Origin: JBEOJY01 sp040275305
GTDB lineage: Bacteria > Pseudomonadota > Alphaproteobacteria > UBA9219
Direction: 5' to 3'
NCBI GenBank assembly: GCA_040275305.1
Contig: JBEOJY010000036.1
Location: 1-50,341, forward strand
Length of the DNA stretch: 50,341 nucleotides
Below, one piece after another: positions 43,638-50,341 of this stretch (its first letter is position 1; every line of letters begins with the position of its first letter). The position numbers and the translations under genes are program-made. The notes beneath the pieces were generated by a model. That model did not search any database. It had not been told where the DNA came from and worked only from the letters and a program-made list of their open reading frames with translations.

Positions 43638-44294
43638 ATGAATATAATATTGCTAGGCCCTCCGGGCGCAGGTAAGGGCACTCAGGCGAAGCGGCTCGAA
43701 GAAAGGCTCGGCATGGTGCAAATATCGACCGGAGACATGCTGCGCGCCGCCGTCAAGAATGGCACGACGCTAGGGTTGGAGGCCAAGAGCCTAATGGATG
43801 CAGGCAAGCTTGTGCCGGATGCCTTGATTGTGCGCATGATCGAGGAGCGTATCGACCAACCGGACTGCAAACGCGGATTCATTCTCGACGGTTTCCCGCG
43901 CACGATTCCGCAGGCGCAAGCGCTGGACGTTATGCTCGCGAGCCACAGCAAGAAACTGGACGCTGTCATCGAGCTGAAAGTCGACGAAGCCGCTCTGGTG
44001 GAGCGTGTGTCGGGCCGCTTTACCTGCGCGCGGTGCGGAGCGGGCTATCATGACAAATTCAAGCCGCTAAAAGTTTCCGGACACTGCGATTCCTGCGGCA
44101 GCGGAGAATTCTCGCGCCGCGCTGACGACAACGCGGAAACCATGATCACGCGCCTGAAGGCCTACCACGAACAAACCGCGCCGATTTTGCCGTACTACGC
44201 GCAACGCGACATGCTGAAAAGCGTAGACGGCATGGCCGAAATGGAAACAGTAAATTCCGCAATCGAAACAATATTGTCCTGCAGACCGCGATAA
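43638..44294 (+). CDS. adk: Adenylate kinase with a four-cysteine lid
   Basis: Equilibrates ATP, ADP and AMP. 218 aa from ATG 43638, behind GGGAGG. P-loop GPPGAGKGTQAKRL, AMP site STGDMLRAAV, FILDGFPRTIPQAQ. The lid has CARCGAGYHD and CDSCGSGEF, four cysteines expected to bind zinc, as in Gram-positive and some alphaproteobacterial enzymes, rather than the His/Ser/Asp/Thr set of E. coli. Confidence 0.97.
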   Translation: MNIILLGPPGAGKGTQAKRLEERLGMVQISTGDMLRAAVKNGTTLGLEAKSLMDAGKLVPDALIVRMIEERIDQPDCKRGFILDGFPRTIPQAQALDVMLASHSKKLDAVIELKVDEAALVERVSGRFTCARCGAGYHDKFKPLKVSGHCDSCGSGEFSRRADDNAETMITRLKAYHEQTAPILPYYAQRDMLKSVDGMAEMETVNSAIETILSCRPR

Positions 44295-44626
44295 AGAAAC
44301 CTCAAAACAACATCGCCTCATTAGGGTTACGAAGACAAATGTTGTGGAATGAGCATCATTGCGGGGAGATTCCAACCAAAGGCGGGAACCGACGCGGTAC
44401 TCCAGTGTCGAAAGGGCTATCCCTTAATTCTCTACTCAATTCCTCATTTTTGCTCAATTTCATCTTTTAGCAAACAGACTTTAACCATCAAGCAAGGTTT
44501 TTGTGTCAAGACATAAGAACGCTGCGTTTGGCATCGCGTGACGTGTTGATTCAGATCCCCGACACGCGCAAGACAATTTAAAAATGACCGCAAGGTAACT
44601 TGGTCGATGTGTTGAGGGAGCAAAAC
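44295..44626. other. 332-base gap between adk and the receiver gene, with a family D relic
   Basis: Bases 44310-44400 contain CATTAGGGTTACGAAGAC, which matches in inverse the flank of the family D element near 8024-8048, followed by a decayed ATCATTGCGGGGAGATTCC. The remainder is AT-rich and probably holds the promoter of the signalling module; no confident -35/-10 pair was identified. Confidence 0.55.
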
Positions 44627-45061
44627 GTGAGCAGTCAGCTTGCCAATCTAAAAGTTCTTATCGCGGATGATCATTTTTTGATCCGCCAGTTCGTGCGCAA
44701 TACGCTGCAGGACTCCAAGGTCACGAACGTCCAGACAGCGGCGGACGGCAACGAGGCTATTGATCTTGTCCAAAAAGCGCACGAGTGCAATCAGCCCTAT
44801 GACATCGTTTTCCTTGACTGGAACATGCCGACCATCTCCGGCATCGAAGTGCTGAATTACTTCCGCGCCCGGCCAGAATATGCTGGCACAGCTTTTGTAA
44901 TGCTGACTGCGGAATCGGAACAGCAGAACATCATGAAGGCGATTAAGGCTGGCGCGACATCCTACATTATCAAGCCTGTTTCCCCCTCGGACCTCAGCAA
45001 AAAGCTTTTTGAAATTCATGAATGGATTAAACGTAAACGTCAGGCATCTTCTGGCGGATGA
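44627..45061 (+). CDS. CheY-like receiver of the signalling module
   Basis: A 144-aa stand-alone receiver from GTG 44627, preceded by GGGAG 7 bases upstream (a TTG at 44600 has no ribosome site). Asp14/Asp15, phospho-Asp64 in FLDWNMPTISG, Thr94 in MLTAES and Lys116 in IIKPV are intact. It is only moderately like the CheY at 13.4 kb. Its stop overlaps the start of the next gene by 4 bases. Confidence 0.9.
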   Translation: MSSQLANLKVLIADDHFLIRQFVRNTLQDSKVTNVQTAADGNEAIDLVQKAHECNQPYDIVFLDWNMPTISGIEVLNYFRARPEYAGTAFVMLTAESEQQNIMKAIKAGATSYIIKPVSPSDLSKKLFEIHEWIKRKRQASSGG

Positions 45062-45600
45062 GAGAAATAATCGCGCAACGCAATGATGTGAAAAACGGTA
45101 TAGCTATGGAAAAACATCTATCACTCGACGACAGTTTAGCCACAGAAATTACCACGGCCGTGGTTAAGGCAATGCGCGAGACGTTTAGCGTCGACGTTAC
45201 TGCAGGGCGCTATGAAATCGGAGAAGGGATGGTTTCTCTCGTCGGCGACGTGTCGGGCGTCATCGGAATAGTTCAGGCCCAGCTTGAAGGCACGCTAATG
45301 CTGTGCCTGACCTTCGAAACCATCCGCGACCTCCTGCCTCAGGTAGTCGGGAAATCGGTGGCGATCACGCATGAAATGGCTGTCGATGCCGTCGGTGAAG
45401 TCACCAATATGATCTTTGGTCAGGTCAAGCGCGATATGGGTGAGCGCGGCTTTCAACTCAAACTTGGCATTCCGTGCGTTGTGACAGGCAAAGGCCACTT
45501 TGTCAGTAATTTCCACCGTGGGCGCTATATGATTGTGCCGTTTAGCCTTGATGGACAGTTGTTTCAGGTCTACGTGGCGATGCACAAGAATAACTCCTAG
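45058..45600 (+). CDS. CheX-like CheY-P phosphatase domain protein
   Basis: A 180-aa protein of the CheC/CheX/FliY-related fold. AVGEVTNMIFGQVKRDM gives the CheX catalytic pair Glu114 and Asn117 (ExxN). The start overlaps the receiver stop as ATGA; ATG 45106 (MEKHLSLDD) is the alternative. Predicted role: dephosphorylates the adjacent receiver, replacing the CheZ used elsewhere in this genome. CheX normally acts as a dimer. Confidence 0.85.
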   Translation: MREIIAQRNDVKNGIAMEKHLSLDDSLATEITTAVVKAMRETFSVDVTAGRYEIGEGMVSLVGDVSGVIGIVQAQLEGTLMLCLTFETIRDLLPQVVGKSVAITHEMAVDAVGEVTNMIFGQVKRDMGERGFQLKLGIPCVVTGKGHFVSNFHRGRYMIVPFSLDGQLFQVYVAMHKNNS

Positions 45601-45623
45601 AGCGTAGTCAGGAGCGGTTGGCC

Positions 45624-47399
45624 ATGACGGAGACCATCGCGATCCCTGAAGGCCACGAGGCCCCGGAAACCGATCAGGAAAAAACAACCCAGACATCGCG
45701 CACACCTGGCAGCGAGGCGCTTGACGTAGCGCGACGCAATGTTGATATCGTCCACACGTCCCTCGCAGGCATGACTGCGATAGTCGTGGTGCTTTTGTTT
45801 GCCGTGGCGCTACCAGTATTCGGCCATCCGCCCGTGAGCCAACTCGCGGCTTTCATCACCATGGCCGTCGCCGCCGTCGCGGGCATCGGCACGCTTTATT
45901 ACATGAACTTCCGTATTCATGAGCACGTAAGCACACAGGCGCGGTTGACAGAAGTGCTTGTCAACAGCTTGGGGCAGGGCTTCTTGTCGTTCAACGCCGA
46001 TGGCCATTGCGCCAGCGTCTATTCTCAAGCCTGCATTGAGTTGTTGGAAAACATCCCGGCGGGCAAGAATATTATGAATGTGCTTGGAATACCCACGGAC
46101 CAACACGCGGATGTGAAAGAGTGGCTTGGCATCCTTTTTATGTCTGGCCATGCGCTAGGCTTCGATGATGTTGTGCGCTTCTTGCCGCAAACATTCCCGC
46201 ATAGCCGTGGGCGCCGCGTGACGTTGATGTACCGCCCGATCAGGGATCAGGCTGGCATGTTGACTCAGGTGGTCGTCATCGCGACGGACCAGACCGAGGA
46301 ATACGAAGCCGAGATGCGCGCGCAGCAGCAGCAAGACTACGTCGATATGATTTGTCTTGTCTTTAAGGAACGCAACCAGTTTCTTGCGACCGTGACGCAT
46401 ATCCGCAAATTTATCGAAGTTGCTGCGGAGCCCCTCCAGAAAGATTACGTGGCGGCCATACTTCGCTCGCTGCATACGTTGAAAGCGGCCGCGAAACATT
46501 TCCACCTCACGAAGCTGAACGAGACGATCCGGACAATCGAGTCGGATTTACGCGCGCCTCAAATCAGCGAAGAGAATTTCCTCAAGCGCTTGAAATCAGG
46601 CCGTGAAGAAGTCTCGCAAGAGCTCAACAACGTGATGGAAGAACTGCGCAATTTCACGGGGCAGGATTACGAAGGCCATGTCACGCTTCACGAAGTCGAT
46701 GAAAATTTGATCTATGATTTTGCGCGCGCGATGCGCAAGCAAAATGCGCCGCGCGAATTGGTTCGCTCATACCTGACGTCAATCGCATCCGTGCAGGTGC
46801 ATGATTGCTTCAAGGCTTTCGAAAGAGAATTGTGCGATCTGTCGGAGATCACAGGGAAGCAGATCAAGCCGATACGCTACACAGGTTCAAATCCCCCGGT
46901 GCTAACAAGGCCCATTCAGGAGTTCTTGTTTTCTCTAAGCCATATTTGTCGCAACATCATCGACCATGGAATCGAACCTGCCGTTACAAGGCTGGCGCGC
47001 GGCAAAGACCCCGCAGGGCAGGTCTCCATCCACGGCGACCTCGTATTCGATGAAGATTCGAAGCGCGAATGGCTCCACCTGATCGTCGCGGATGATGGCG
47101 GCGGGATTGACCCGTCGCGCGTGCGCGCGAAACTGACAACGATGGATCCGCGTGGCGCATGGCGCGAGGAAGACGACCAGACCGTGATTCAGAGAATATT
47201 TTCGTGGGGTTTTTCCACGCGCGACCAGATCACGGACCTGTCCGGGCGTGGCGTGGGGTTAGAAGCTGTGGAGCGCGAGGTCAAAGCGCTGGGGGGGACT
47301 ATAAAAGTCTATTCCGAACTCTATCGCGGAACGCGCTTCGATATCCGCCTGCCAAACAGCCTCGACCTTGTAGAAGAAGAGCTTGCGCGTTCTGAATGA
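45624..47399 (+). CDS. Membrane-anchored CheA-like histidine kinase without CheW domain
   Basis: A 591-aa protein from ATG 45624 (AGGAG 9 bases upstream). Two hydrophobic segments at about 47-68 and 72-93 anchor it, followed by a PAS-like region (about 100-225). A Hpt-like helical part follows, with candidate phospho-His284 in SLHTLKAAAKHF. The ATP-binding domain is of CheA type: N-box ICRNIIDHGIE (Asn444), G1 VADDGGGID, and FSTRDQITDLSGRGVGLEAV. The protein ends there: no CheW-like P5 domain and no separate P2. It should phosphorylate the neighbouring receiver. The extracytoplasmic loop between helices is tiny, so sensing is probably cytoplasmic or intramembrane. Confidence 0.88.
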   Translation: MTETIAIPEGHEAPETDQEKTTQTSRTPGSEALDVARRNVDIVHTSLAGMTAIVVVLLFAVALPVFGHPPVSQLAAFITMAVAAVAGIGTLYYMNFRIHEHVSTQARLTEVLVNSLGQGFLSFNADGHCASVYSQACIELLENIPAGKNIMNVLGIPTDQHADVKEWLGILFMSGHALGFDDVVRFLPQTFPHSRGRRVTLMYRPIRDQAGMLTQVVVIATDQTEEYEAEMRAQQQQDYVDMICLVFKERNQFLATVTHIRKFIEVAAEPLQKDYVAAILRSLHTLKAAAKHFHLTKLNETIRTIESDLRAPQISEENFLKRLKSGREEVSQELNNVMEELRNFTGQDYEGHVTLHEVDENLIYDFARAMRKQNAPRELVRSYLTSIASVQVHDCFKAFERELCDLSEITGKQIKPIRYTGSNPPVLTRPIQEFLFSLSHICRNIIDHGIEPAVTRLARGKDPAGQVSIHGDLVFDEDSKREWLHLIVADDGGGIDPSRVRAKLTTMDPRGAWREEDDQTVIQRIFSWGFSTRDQITDLSGRGVGLEAVEREVKALGGTIKVYSELYRGTRFDIRLPNSLDLVEEELARSE

Positions 47400-47459
47400 C
47401 CGGAAAAGAAAAAACCGCGATTGACGATGTGTGCCTATCGCGCGTGAAAAGTTGGCGAA

Positions 47460-47535
47460 GCTGTCATTGCGAGAAGGCGACTTGCCGCGTCGTTTTCCGC
47501 CCCTTGCGAGCGGAAAACTCCTTGCAATGACAGCC
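47460..47535. repeat. Family D palindromic element
   Basis: GCTGTCATTGCGAGAAGG pairs in inverse with CTCCTTGCAATGACAGC; inner TTTTCCGC / GCGGAAAA forms a second stem. Shortest and best-kept of the family in its ends. Confidence 0.8.
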
Positions 47536-47639
47536 CCTTTTCTGCTTTTGTCCATATTCCTACCGAGAACGGCTTGGAAGTTACGAAGTATAGTAACTGC
47601 CAAGCGCTTCTCAGGCCCAAAGCCGGGCAAACATTCTAT

Positions 47640-47872
47640 ACTCATTACACCCATCGCGTATGAAAAATTGGCGTGGCCTTGCCACAAGCAAGGCGCGACT
47701 CCCTCGCCCCCGCGAGGGGGAGAGGGCTGGGGTGAGGGGGCGAGTCAGCCGCTTAAATCCAGACTCCACCCTCACCCCAACCCCTCTCCCTCCTATGGAG
47801 CGCGAGGGGCTTTACGCCGCGCTAGCGGCGAAACCTTATCCCATCTCTTCAAGTGCGATGGGTATAGAAAGG
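47640..47872. repeat. Family B palindromic element, longest copy
   Basis: Begins CACCCATCGCGTATGAAAAA and ends CAAGTGCGATGGGTATAG in inverse. It contains CTTGCCACAAGCAAGGCGCG, CTCGCCCCCGCGAGGGGG, CCACCCTCACCCCAACCCC and GGGGCTTTACGCCGCG, shared with 22411-22615; the first 60 bases are near-identical to 10481-10540. Confidence 0.88.
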
Positions 47873-48035
47873 ACTGTCATTCCGCAAAATTTCCCTTTTG
47901 GCTTGCGAAGCAAGACGAAGGGAAAATTTATGCGGAATCCGATGGCTTCCATGGGGTCAGCGCCACATTGGATTCCGCCTCTCCGCTTTCCGACCTGAGG
48001 GATCGGACGCTACGCGTGGAATGACGGCCCTTCCC
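47868..48035. repeat. Family C palindromic element
   Basis: GGACTGTCATTCCGCA and TGGAATGACGGCCC are inverted ends; inside are GCAAAATTTCCCTTTTGGC and its inverse, and GGAATCCGATG as in the copy at 22624-22832. It directly abuts the family B element, and CTTGGAAGTTACGAAGTATAG occurs both before (near 47573) and after (near 48069) the cluster. Confidence 0.83.
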
Positions 48036-48340
48036 GCAAGGTTCCTCTGCTTATCCCCACAAGACGACTTGGAAGTTACGAAGTATAGGCATATTCACGC
48101 GATCTTAAACATGAATCCCGTTCAAGAAGATCCTGCGCCGCAGCGAGAGTATGAATGGGCTCTCCCCCCAATCTATTGATCGGGCGGATAGTGTGGGGGC
48201 GACCATAAAAAATTTTGACCGTGGTGACTTGATGCAACACCTGCGATTCAGCGCGGACCGAAGCGCTTTTGGCTGGGGTAATGCGTGTAGAACGCTGATT
48301 CTGATGATAAAATAGCGCTAAAATCAATGGCTTCTTTCTC
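48036..48340. other. Gap between the repeat cluster and the rpsM promoter
   Basis: No convincing gene. It contains the second CTTGGAAGTTACGAAGTATA copy near 48069. Short open frames here have no ribosome site or family likeness. Confidence 0.45.
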
Positions 48341-48368
48341 TTGACTCCCGCCCTTTCATGCCTATACT
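48341..48368 (+). promoter_or_regulatory. Sigma-70-like promoter for rpsM-rpsK-rpoA
   Basis: TTGACT (48341-48346) and TATACT (48363-48368) are 16 bases apart. The expected start of transcription is near 48375, leaving about 138 bases of leader before rpsM, room for an L/S4-type control structure. This would give the alpha segment its own transcription after the signalling insert. Confidence 0.7.
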
Positions 48369-48512
48369 GCAACGCCTCGGTCCCGGAAATTGGGGCTGAG
48401 CCCTTTTTTGCGCCTTTTGTCAGACAAACTAAAGGTCCGAGCGTTGGCGGTGCCGACGACGGAGTGGTGTTTTGTTTATGGCGCTGGGAATCCTTTCAAC
48501 GGAGAGACTGAA

Positions 48513-48890
48513 GTGGCACGTATTGCAGGCGTAAATATTCCAGCTGCCAAGCCGTTGCACATTGCTTTGCGCTATATCTATGGCATCGGACCGGTGAATG
48601 CTCTTAAGATTTGCGAGCGTGTTGGCATCGTGCCAACAAAGCGCGTAAATCAGCTGACGGAAGCTGAGATTCTAAAAGTTCGCGAAGACATTGATAAGCA
48701 CTATAAGGTCGAAGGCGATCTTCGTCGCGAAGTGGCGATGAACATCAAGCGCCTGATGGACCTCAACACATACCGTGGTCTGCGTCACCGCAAGGGCCTG
48801 CCCACGCGCGGCCAGAGAACGCATACCAACGCGCGTACCCGCAAGGGGCGTGCCAAGCCGATTAAGGGCAAAGTCATTAAGACGAAATAG
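48513..48890 (+). CDS. rpsM: 30S ribosomal protein S13
   Basis: 125 aa from a GTG start at 48513, with GGAGAG upstream; the upstream open frame has no S13 likeness. ARIAGVNIPAAKPLHIALRY and RGLRHRKGLPTRGQRTHTNA are diagnostic. Confidence 0.97.
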   Translation: MARIAGVNIPAAKPLHIALRYIYGIGPVNALKICERVGIVPTKRVNQLTEAEILKVREDIDKHYKVEGDLRREVAMNIKRLMDLNTYRGLRHRKGLPTRGQRTHTNARTRKGRAKPIKGKVIKTK

Positions 48891-48912
48891 TCTTCACATA
48901 ACGGATTGAACC

Positions 48913-49347
48913 ATGTCACCAGCAGCCAAAAAAGAATCCAACACGGAAAGCGCGTCGGGCAAGTCCGGCGCCGCAAGCCGTCGCCGCAAGGAAAAAAAGA
49001 ATATTGTGAACGCCACGGCGCATGTGAACGCCAGCTTCAACAACACGATCATCACCATCGCCGATTCGCAAGGCAACACGATCGTGTGGTCGTCGTCTGG
49101 CCTAATGGGATTCAAGGGCTCCCGTAAATCTACGCCGTACGCGGCGCAGGTTGCGGCGGAAGATGCTGGCCGCAAAGCGCTGGAACACGGCGTTCGCACG
49201 CTGGAAGTCGAAGTCAAAGGGCCAGGCGCGGGCCGCGAGTCGGCGCTGCGCGCGTTGCAGTCTGTTGGATTTTCGATCACATCGATCCGTGACGTGACGC
49301 CAATTCCGCACAATGGATGCCGGCCACCCAAGAGACGCCGCGTATAA
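48913..49347 (+). CDS. rpsK: 30S ribosomal protein S11
   Basis: 144 aa. A Ser/Ala/Lys-rich N-terminal extension of about 28 residues precedes the S11 fold: VNASFNNTIITIADSQGNTI, GFKGSRKSTPYAAQVAAEDA and TPIPHNGCRPPKRRRV. Confidence 0.98.
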   Translation: MSPAAKKESNTESASGKSGAASRRRKEKKNIVNATAHVNASFNNTIITIADSQGNTIVWSSSGLMGFKGSRKSTPYAAQVAAEDAGRKALEHGVRTLEVEVKGPGAGRESALRALQSVGFSITSIRDVTPIPHNGCRPPKRRRV

Positions 49348-49437
49348 GGCAGACAAGATAATTGCTCTGGGCAAGCGGCGGCACAACAAAGCATCGCTTC
49401 GATCCAGTCCGGACAATGGAGATAAAGAGGTTAAACC

Positions 49438-50341
49438 GTGTTGCAAAAAAATTGGACATCGCTCATTCAGCCGACCAAGCAGGTTCACATTTCGGAAAGC
49501 AATCCGAACAGCGCAACGTTGACGGCTGAGCCGTTGGAACGTGGATTTGGCCTTACGCTGGGCAACTCGCTGCGTCGCGTGCTAATGTCATCGCTGCAAG
49601 GCGCTGCCGTTACGGCGATCCAGATTGAAGGTGTGCTGCACGAGCTGTCTTCGATCCCTGGTGTACGCGAAGACGTAACCGACATCATCCTGAACATCAA
49701 ACAGCTCGCGCTACGTATGCACAGCGATATTCCGCGCCAGCTTCGCCTGCGTTCTGAAGGTCCGTGCACAGTTACGGCGGGTATGATCGAGACGGGTTCG
49801 GAAGTCGAAGTCATGAATCCAGATCTCGTGATTTGCACGCTTGACAAGGGGGCGCACTTGTCGATGGAACTAACGGTCGAAAGTGGCCGTGGCTACATTC
49901 CCGGGTCTGCCTTGCGCAAGGAAGACACGCCAATAGGCCTTATGACCGTTGACGCTTTGTTCAGCCCTGTCACGAAAGTCGCCTACAAAGTTGAAAATAG
50001 CCGCGTAGGACAGGTTACGGACTACGACAAACTCTCGCTAACGGTCGAAACCGATGGCTCAATGTCGCCGGAAGACGCCATCGCGATTGCCGCGCGCATT
50101 CTGCAAGACCAGCTCCAATTCTTTATCAACTTCGAAGAACCCAAGACCGCCACGGCTCAGGAAGCCGTAGGTGATTTGCCATTCAACCGCAACTTGCTCC
50201 GCAAGGTAGAGGAACTGGAACTCACCGTCCGTTCGTCGAACTGTCTCAAGAACGACAACATCGTCTACATCGGCGACTTGGTGCAGAAGTCGGAAAGCGA
50301 AATGCTCCGCACGCCGAACTTTGGCCGCAAGAGCCTCAACG
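49438..50341 (+). CDS. rpoA: RNA polymerase alpha subunit (runs off the window)
   Basis: GTG start at 49438 gives MLQKNWTSLIQPTKQVHI. The N-terminal dimerisation domain shows EPLERGFGLTLGNSLRRVL and SSLQGAAVTAIQIEGVLHEL. About 301 residues are present of the usual 330-345. The C-terminal domain has begun: LELTVRSSNCLKND holds the Arg265 equivalent that contacts UP-element DNA. The gene continues beyond base 50341. Confidence 0.97.
   Translation, partial: MLQKNWTSLIQPTKQVHISESNPNSATLTAEPLERGFGLTLGNSLRRVLMSSLQGAAVTAIQIEGVLHELSSIPGVREDVTDIILNIKQLALRMHSDIPRQLRLRSEGPCTVTAGMIETGSEVEVMNPDLVICTLDKGAHLSMELTVESGRGYIPGSALRKEDTPIGLMTVDALFSPVTKVAYKVENSRVGQVTDYDKLSLTVETDGSMSPEDAIAIAARILQDQLQFFINFEEPKTATAQEAVGDLPFNRNLLRKVEELELTVRSSNCLKNDNIVYIGDLVQKSESEMLRTPNFGRKSLN

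Noticed and set aside
47431..48024. 197-codon plus-strand frame
   Set aside because: It consists of families B, C and D repeat sequence; peptides such as LHPHPNPSPSYGARGA are translations of the repeats.

Overview
The window is a mid-GC, gene-dense bacterial chromosome segment that reads as an alphaproteobacterium. The supporting signs are a SAM-II-type riboswitch ahead of metA, an alphaproteobacterial CheY/CheZ pair, a thrC / M16 peptidase neighbourhood, and type I glutamine synthetase with a possible sigma-54 promoter. The lineage within the class cannot be fixed from sequence alone; a free-living or facultatively host-associated motile bacterium is likely, because it keeps threonine, leucine, methionine and glutamine synthesis genes plus chemotaxis genes.

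Left half (1-26 kb): a mosaic of short operons. In order: an XRE regulator at a suspicious contig edge; M16 peptidase and thrC (minus); pgeF and leuC (plus); a two-gene unit with a DUF1284 protein; tRNA-Gln; SAM-II riboswitch plus metA; an unknown protein; an SDR / nitronate monooxygenase / DUF192 operon; cheY-cheZ; trmFO and glnA; tRNA-His; a HigB-HigA toxin-antitoxin pair; NAD(P)HX repair enzyme; tRNA-Leu; trigger factor; a small ion-channel protein; clpP and clpX.

Right half (26.3-50.3 kb): the fused str-S10-spc-alpha ribosomal protein superoperon (rpsL to rpoA), in canonical order but carrying foreign-looking cargo at four points: a 64-codon ORF between rpsL and rpsG; a Cys-containing 61-codon ORF between tuf and rpsJ; two charged, probably coiled-coil ORFs with strong hairpins between rplB and rpsS; and a complete-looking phosphorelay module (CheY-like receiver, CheX-like phosphatase, membrane-anchored CheA-like kinase without CheW domain) between adk and rpsM. 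After that module a 1.1-kb gap of dispersed repeats precedes a strong sigma-70-like promoter for rpsM-rpsK-rpoA.

The intergenic space is dominated by at least four families of dispersed palindromic elements (called A to D here). Family A resembles REPINs/MITEs and has one copy inserted in frame within pgeF; two further copies are nested inside longer elements with their own 13- to 19-bp terminal inverted repeats. No transposase is encoded in the window, so the elements appear non-autonomous.

The best candidates for something undescribed are the CheA-like/CheY/CheX module inside the ribosomal superoperon, the two coiled-coil ORFs that split rplB from rpsS, and the protein-invading palindromic element in pgeF.
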